From contig JAUWZG010000041.1 of assembly GCA_030615425.1 (NCBI GenBank), positions 1-9,287 of the forward strand: a stretch of 9,287 nucleotides of DNA, in the 5' to 3' direction. Shown here piece by piece: positions 5,461-9,287 of the stretch. A model generated the notes under the pieces. That model saw only the letters and a program-made list of their open reading frames with translations, had not been told where the DNA came from and did not search any database. This DNA comes from Dehalococcoidia bacterium. GTDB lineage: Bacteria; Chloroflexota; Dehalococcoidia; Dehalococcoidales; BS750m-G39. How positions within the stretch are numbered: position 1 is the stretch's first letter; each line of letters starts with the position of its first letter. The translations under genes and the position numbers were made by a program.

Positions 5461-6030
5461 GTGATAGCCAAAAACGGACTTATTGAAATAAGATGGCATG
5501 GTCGTGGCGGGCAGGGTGCAGTTACCTCCGCCGAGCTGGTGGCACAGGCGGCAATAAGAGAAGGTAAATATGCTCAAGCCTTCCCCAGCTTTGGCCCGGA
5601 GAGGAGGGGAGCACCGGTACTGGCTTTTGTCAGAATAAACAGCCAGGAACCTATCAGGATAAGGGCTGAGATAGCCCAACCTGATATAGTAGTGGTGCTT
5701 GACCCCGGGCTACTTGGCATTGTGAATGTTGCCGTAGGACTTAAGGAAAACGGTATAGTGATAATTAACACCAAGAGGTCATTTGAAGACATTGAAGCCC
5801 AGATTAAGACTAAATGCAAGCTAGCTAAGGTTGATGCTACCGGTATCGCCAGGGAGACTTTAGGCATTCCGATTGCTAATACCACCATGATTGGAGCGCT
5901 AGTTAGAGCCAGCGGCGTGGTGGGACTGGAATCTCTGGTTGAACCCTTAAAACATCGGTTTGGCCGCCTGGCGGAGAGAAATATTAACGCCATGCGGAAA
6001 GCATATGAGGAGACCTCGGTAAAGGAGTAG
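5461..6030 (+). CDS. porG: Pyruvate (2-oxoacid):ferredoxin oxidoreductase, gamma subunit
   Basis: A 189-aa cytoplasmic subunit of the four-part 2-oxoacid:ferredoxin oxidoreductase, which oxidises pyruvate and CoA to acetyl-CoA and CO2 and reduces ferredoxin. The hallmark HGRGGQG is at residues 13-19, followed by the conserved FPSFGPERRGAPV segment (41-53). The length is normal for the gamma subunit, whose domain lies against the CoA-binding region. The start is GTG at 5461 with AAGAGG 5 nt upstream; the hallmark comes so soon after it that a later start is unlikely. It is the first gene of the G-D-A-B operon, the order used by many archaea and anaerobic bacteria. A branched-chain (VOR) specificity cannot be excluded from this subunit alone. 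Confidence 0.93.
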   Translation: MIAKNGLIEIRWHGRGGQGAVTSAELVAQAAIREGKYAQAFPSFGPERRGAPVLAFVRINSQEPIRIRAEIAQPDIVVVLDPGLLGIVNVAVGLKENGIVIINTKRSFEDIEAQIKTKCKLAKVDATGIARETLGIPIANTTMIGALVRASGVVGLESLVEPLKHRFGRLAERNINAMRKAYEETSVKE

Positions 6031-6034
6031 GGCA

Positions 6035-6328
6035 GTGACCAAGCCAGAGAGTGAGTTTAGCTGGAAAGACCTGGAAATCGGCTCAATAGTAGCCGAGCCG
6101 GGGAATGCTAGCCAGTACCAGACTGGCGATTGGCGGTCGGAAAGACCAATCTTTGATACCAATAAATGTATTAAGTGTGGCCTTTGCTACATTTTCTGCC
6201 CCGAGGGGTGCGTGGGGCAAAATGCTGAGGGGTATTTTGAAGCCAATCTATTCTATTGCAAGGGGTGTGGCATCTGTGCCCGCGAGTGCTGGGTTACAGC
6301 CATTACCATGGTGCCAGAGGAGGAGTGA
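6035..6328 (+). CDS. porD: Pyruvate:ferredoxin oxidoreductase, delta subunit (2x[4Fe-4S] ferredoxin)
   Basis: A 97-aa ferredoxin-like subunit that passes electrons from the catalytic beta subunit to external ferredoxin. Two [4Fe-4S] binding motifs are visible: Cys45-x2-Cys48-x2-Cys51-x3-Cys55-Pro, and Cys75-x2-Cys78-x2-Cys81-x3-Cys85. An extra cysteine, Cys59, follows the first motif, and the Pro usual after the last cysteine is replaced by Trp86. The N-terminal 40 residues (WKDLEIGSIV...GDWRSERP) match the extension typical of PorD and not of free ferredoxins. The start is GTG at 6035, with AAAGGAG (6021-6027) across the end of porG and a 4-nt gap. Its TGA shares one base with the ATG of porA, so translation of the two is coupled. 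Confidence 0.93.
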   Translation: MTKPESEFSWKDLEIGSIVAEPGNASQYQTGDWRSERPIFDTNKCIKCGLCYIFCPEGCVGQNAEGYFEANLFYCKGCGICARECWVTAITMVPEEE

Positions 6329-7503
6329 TGGCCGAAAAAGTAGGTATTGAGGTTTCGCTGGCAATCGGCGAAGCCGCCAAACTGGCTAATGTTGACGTGG
6401 TGGCTGCCTATCCCATTACCCCCCAGACCCACATCGTGGAGCATCTGGCAGAGCTGGTAGCTGATGGCGAGCTGGATGCTGCCTACATTCCAGTCGAATC
6501 CGAGCACTCAGCCATGAGCGCCTGCCTTGGAGCATCAGCCGCCGGGGCTCGAACCTTTACCGCTACCGCTGGTCAGGGGCTGGAGCTGATGCATGAGGTG
6601 CTGTATGTTGCCTCATCAATGCAGCTACCGATAGTTATGACGGTGGCTAACCGGGCATTATCAGCACCGTTAAGTGTCTGGGGTGACCACTCCGATGCTA
6701 TGGCTGTCCGTGATACCGGCTGGATTCAGATATTTGCCGAGAACGGGCAGGAGACGGTGGATAATGTCCTGTGTGCCTTCCGCATTGGCGAAGACCGCAG
6801 GGTCTTGCTGCCAGTGATGGTTCACCTCGACGGGTTTTATCTCTCGCACGTGATTGAACCAGTGCTTTTCCCGGAGCAGAGCCAGGTGGATAAATTTATC
6901 CCTCCCTATAAGTACCCCCTGCCGCTACACCCGGATAGGCCGATAACTATGGGGGCCTTCGGCCCGCCTGTTATCTATACCGAGACCAAGAAGGCTCAGG
7001 AAGTAAATCTGGAAGCCTCCAAAGAGGTAATCCTTAACTGCTGGGAGGAATTTGGTAAAACCTTCCAGCGATATTACTCCCCGGTAGAGAGCTACCACAG
7101 CGAAGATGCCAGGGTGCTGCTACTGACTATGGGCAGCTTCAGCGAGACGGCAATGACGGCTATAGATAAGATGAGGGGAGAGGGCAAAGAGGTGGGGCTG
7201 GTGAGAATCCGCTTATGGCGTCCCTTCCCCTTTGAGGAAATTCGCCAGGCGGTCAAAAATGCCGAGGTGCTCATTGTTGTAGATAGGGCGCTCTCCTTTG
7301 GTGGCCCCGGAGGGCCAGTTTGCTCCGAGGTGAGGTCAGCGCTATATGGTGAAGATAAGAAGCCAAAGGTCATCGGCTTCGTTGCTGGGCTGGGGGGCAG
7401 GGATATTACCCCGGCTGGTTTTGAGGAGATAATTAATAGAGGTATAGAAATCTCGCAGAAAGGCAGCCCAAACGAGTTTGAGATATTTGGGGTAAGGGAA
7501 TAA
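6328..7503 (+). CDS. porA: Pyruvate:ferredoxin oxidoreductase, alpha subunit
   Basis: A 391-aa catalytic subunit carrying the pyrimidine-binding half of the thiamine diphosphate site. Visible family motifs are [10 protein letters not shown] (26-35), [10 protein letters not shown] (54-63) with the Glu that activates the cofactor, [13 protein letters not shown] (78-90), ANRALSAP (107-114) and WGDHSD (118-123). A C-terminal transketolase-like domain (about 255-370) includes RIRLWRPFP and [14 protein letters not shown]. The frame is open further upstream to an ATG at 6256, but the ATG at 6328 is chosen. It follows a GAGGAGGAG ribosome binding site, overlaps the porD stop by one base, and places the family N-terminus correctly. 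The YPITPQT form fits pyruvate or branched-chain 2-oxoacid enzymes better than 2-oxoglutarate ones. Pyruvate is the most likely substrate, with VOR as the alternative. Confidence 0.94.
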   Translation: MAEKVGIEVSLAIGEAAKLANVDVVAAYPITPQTHIVEHLAELVADGELDAAYIPVESEHSAMSACLGASAAGARTFTATAGQGLELMHEVLYVASSMQLPIVMTVANRALSAPLSVWGDHSDAMAVRDTGWIQIFAENGQETVDNVLCAFRIGEDRRVLLPVMVHLDGFYLSHVIEPVLFPEQSQVDKFIPPYKYPLPLHPDRPITMGAFGPPVIYTETKKAQEVNLEASKEVILNCWEEFGKTFQRYYSPVESYHSEDARVLLLTMGSFSETAMTAIDKMRGEGKEVGLVRIRLWRPFPFEEIRQAVKNAEVLIVVDRALSFGGPGGPVCSEVRSALYGEDKKPKVIGFVAGLGGRDITPAGFEEIINRGIEISQKGSPNEFEIFGVRE

Positions 7504-8435
7504 TGGAGAATTACAGTATCTATGTTCCCAGATTAGTAACCAAGAAGGAAAACTTTGCCCCCGGACACCGGGCTTGTATCGGCTGTGGTGAGGCTCTGGC
7601 GGTTAGGCTTGCCTGCAAGGCACTGGGGCAGAATGCCATAATTGCCAATGCTACCGGCTGTATGGAGATAGTTTCCTCACAGCTTCCCTATACCTCCTGG
7701 CGCATTCCCTGGATTCACACCCTGTTTGAGAATACCGCCGCTGTGGCTTCAGGCATAGAAGCTGGACTGAAGATGCTGATGAAGAAGGGTAGAATAGCTC
7801 AGCAGGAAATCACGGTAGTAGCCATGGCTGGAGATGGTGGCACCAGTGATATTGGTCTGCAGGCGCTATCTGGAGCCCTGGAGAGGGAACACAACTTCCT
7901 CTATATCTGCTTTGACAATGAAGCCTATATGAATACCGGCATTCAGCGCTCTTCGGCTACCCCCTATGGTGCTTCTACTACTACCTCCCCCGCCGGTAAG
8001 GAGAGCATCGGGCAGGTTACCTGGAAGAAGAATATGCCCGCCATTGTTGCTGCCCATAATATCCCCTATGTAGCCACTGCCTGCCCCAGCTACCCCTTTG
8101 ATTTGATGGCTAAGGTGGAGAAGGGAGCATCAACGCCGGGTCCGGCTTATGTTCACATTCTGTCGGTTTGCCCCACCGGCTGGAGATGTGCTACCGATTT
8201 AACCATCAGGATGGGTCGTCTGGCAGTAGAGACCGGCATATTCCCACTATATGAAATAGAAAATGGCAAGTATAGGTTAAATTTTGATTTCCCCCAACTC
8301 AGGCCGGTTACCGACTATATGAAGCTGCAAGGGAGGTTCCGGCACCTGTCTGAGGATATAATAAATAAGATTCAGCAGCGGGTCAGTGCTGAATATGCCG
8401 AGCTTAAGGAGAAGATAGTTGAAGGCAAAGGATAA
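7503..8435 (+). CDS. porB: Pyruvate:ferredoxin oxidoreductase, beta subunit (ThDP and [4Fe-4S])
   Basis: A 310-aa subunit binding the diphosphate end of thiamine diphosphate and the proximal [4Fe-4S] cluster. The ThDP motif begins GDGG at 110-113 and ends at Asn139 within [11 protein letters not shown]. The cluster ligands appear complete: Cys25 and Cys28 (RACIGCGE), Cys53 (ATGCMEI) and Cys223 (SVCPTGW). [15 protein letters not shown] and the nearby TTSPAG are typical of Por/Vor beta subunits. Its ATG overlaps the porA stop by one base (TAATG) behind only a weak AAGGGA, so it probably relies on coupled translation. The 3' end overlaps the NuoE-like gene by 17 nt. With the three preceding subunits it forms a complete enzyme. 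Confidence 0.94.
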   Translation: MENYSIYVPRLVTKKENFAPGHRACIGCGEALAVRLACKALGQNAIIANATGCMEIVSSQLPYTSWRIPWIHTLFENTAAVASGIEAGLKMLMKKGRIAQQEITVVAMAGDGGTSDIGLQALSGALEREHNFLYICFDNEAYMNTGIQRSSATPYGASTTTSPAGKESIGQVTWKKNMPAIVAAHNIPYVATACPSYPFDLMAKVEKGASTPGPAYVHILSVCPTGWRCATDLTIRMGRLAVETGIFPLYEIENGKYRLNFDFPQLRPVTDYMKLQGRFRHLSEDIINKIQQRVSAEYAELKEKIVEGKG

Positions 8436-8889
8436 GCCAGCGAAGCAGAAAGTAAAATCAATACTGGACAGCTATCAGCGTGACTCAAGCATGCTGGTGT
8501 CCGTTTTACAGGATGTCCAGGCAGAGTACAATTACCTGCCCAAGGAAACCCTGGCACAGGTCAGCCAGGACTTAGATGTCCCGCTGACCCAGGTCTATAG
8601 TGTCGCCACCTTCTTTAAGGCTTTCAGCCTGAAACCGAGAGGACGACACATAATCAATGTCTGCCTGGGCACCGCCTGCCATGTCAGGGGAGCGGTTAGA
8701 ATCCGGGAGGGGATAGAGCGAGAGCTTGACATAAAACCAGGAGAAACCACCAAGGATTTCAAATACACCCTGGAGACGGTCAACTGTGTTGGCGCTTGTG
8801 CCCTGGGACCTATAGTGATAATTGACGGGAAGTATTCCGGGCAGATGAAGACCGACAAGGTGAAAACTTTGCTGGAGAGTCACGATTAG
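8419..8889 (+). CDS. NuoE/HndA-like [2Fe-2S] subunit of an NAD(P)-linked oxidoreductase
   Basis: A 156-aa thioredoxin-fold [2Fe-2S] protein related to complex I NuoE (24 kDa), HndA and HydC-type subunits. The four ligands are Cys82-x4-Cys87 ([11 protein letters not shown]) and Cys123-x3-Cys127 ([10 protein letters not shown]), the standard spacing. The N-terminal helical part (about 10-65) has the family pattern [14 protein letters not shown]...VYSVATFF. The start is TTG at 8419, inside porB, with AAGGAG (8406-8411) 7 nt upstream; the 17-nt overlap implies coupled translation with porB. The partner flavoprotein gene begins 2 nt after the stop. Such NuoE/NuoF pairs serve NAD-linked hydrogenases, formate dehydrogenases and bifurcating complexes; no respiratory complex I gene is in view. 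Which assembly it belongs to depends on genes beyond the window. Confidence 0.9.
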   Translation: MKAKDKPAKQKVKSILDSYQRDSSMLVSVLQDVQAEYNYLPKETLAQVSQDLDVPLTQVYSVATFFKAFSLKPRGRHIINVCLGTACHVRGAVRIREGIERELDIKPGETTKDFKYTLETVNCVGACALGPIVIIDGKYSGQMKTDKVKTLLESHD

Positions 8890-8891
8890 CT

Positions 8892-9287
8892 ATGGCGAAG
8901 AGAACAACTAAGCGGCTAAGCTCACCACAGGAGCTAGAGGCTCTAAGGGAATCAATAACCAAGAGTAGAGACCCGAGCCAGACCTGCATCGTCATATGTG
9001 GTGGCACTGGCTGCCTGGCATTGGGAGCCCAGGAGGTTATCACCGCCTTCAGGCGGGAAATAGAGGAAGGCGGTTTCGAGAACAATCTGGCTCTCAGGGT
9101 AACCGGCTGCCCAGGCTTCTGTGAGAGAGGTCCGCTGGTGGTAATCAAGCCAGAAAACATCCTCTACCAGCAGGTGAAAAGCGAAGATGCGGCTGAGATA
9201 GTCTCGGAGACGGTCAAGGGCAACATTGTTGATAGATTACTCTATACTGACCCCCATACCGGGGAGAAAATAACCTATGAGCATGAG
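8892..9287 (+). CDS. NuoF/HndC-like NADH-binding flavoprotein subunit (N-terminal part, cut by window end)
   Basis: The first 132 codons are present and remain open to the window edge. The visible part is the N-terminal thioredoxin-like [2Fe-2S] domain found in HndC/HydB-type NuoF proteins and absent from ordinary complex I NuoF. Its ligands are Cys36-x4-Cys41 (ICGGTGC) and Cys73-x3-Cys77 (TGCPGFCERGP), followed by LVVIKPENILYQQV. Family members continue with an NADH/FMN Rossmann-like domain, an N3 [4Fe-4S] motif and often a C-terminal two-cluster ferredoxin domain; none of these can be seen here. ATG 8892 lies 2 nt after the NuoE-like stop. The nearest ribosome binding site, GGAG, is 14 nt away, so coupled reinitiation is likely. 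The extra [2Fe-2S] domain favours a soluble hydrogenase, formate dehydrogenase or bifurcating-type complex over complex I. Confidence 0.88.
   Translation, partial: MAKRTTKRLSSPQELEALRESITKSRDPSQTCIVICGGTGCLALGAQEVITAFRREIEEGGFENNLALRVTGCPGFCERGPLVVIKPENILYQQVKSEDAAEIVSETVKGNIVDRLLYTDPHTGEKITYEHE

Noticed and set aside
5574..5993. 139-codon open frame on the minus strand
   Set aside because: Shadow of porG; its protein has no recognisable features, while the plus strand encodes clear family motifs.
6256..6327. Earlier in-frame start for porA
   Set aside because: It would extend 72 nt into porD over its second cluster motif; the ATG at 6328 has the ribosome binding site and the family's normal N-terminus.
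1..9287. CRISPR array, insertion sequence or attachment site
   Set aside because: No regularly spaced repeats, transposase, terminal inverted repeats or duplicated tRNA 3' end were seen.

Overview
The window looks like a chromosomal segment of an anaerobic bacterium with roughly 50% GC, mixed ATG/GTG/TTG starts and strong AAGGAGGTGA-type ribosome binding sites. The four-subunit ferredoxin-linked pyruvate oxidoreductase points to an anaerobe. The overall gene style suggests Chloroflexota, possibly Dehalococcoidia, but that placement is an impression and not a demonstrated result. There are no mobile elements, CRISPR arrays or rRNA genes.

Left part (1-1951), minus strand: a glycine betaine/proline-type ABC transporter ATPase with C-terminal CBS domains (ProV/OpuAA). 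It is followed at the window edge by a perfect Shine-Dalgarno sequence for the next gene, presumably the permease. Immediately upstream, and overlapping its start by 14 nt, is a 65-codon ORF with an excellent ribosome binding site. That ORF resembles the first part of corrinoid-methyltransferase/methionine-synthase activation proteins. Further upstream is a roughly 330-nt leader that begins at a near-consensus sigma-70 promoter (TTGACA-17-TAATAT) and contains a near copy of the small ORF's translation start region. This leader is the least explained part of the window.

Middle (1906-5312), plus strand: a CaCA-type cation exchanger with an extended -10 promoter and an overlapping palindrome, then an ArsB/NhaD-type ion permease with its own TTGACG-17-TATAAT promoter, then a tandem-domain universal stress protein 13 nt downstream. 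Together these look like an ion homeostasis and stress group.

Right part (5318-9287), plus strand: a tRNA-Arg(CCG) with its own promoter. Only 26 nt later begins a tight operon, porG-porD-porA-porB (2-oxoacid:ferredoxin oxidoreductase gamma, delta, alpha and beta), followed by a NuoE-like [2Fe-2S] subunit overlapping porB and by a NuoF/HndC-like flavoprotein cut off by the window end. Pyruvate would be oxidised to acetyl-CoA with reduction of ferredoxin. The NuoE/NuoF-like pair is the type that connects such electrons to NAD(P)H, possibly through electron bifurcation or confurcation. The close coupling of the two modules is the main metabolic message.
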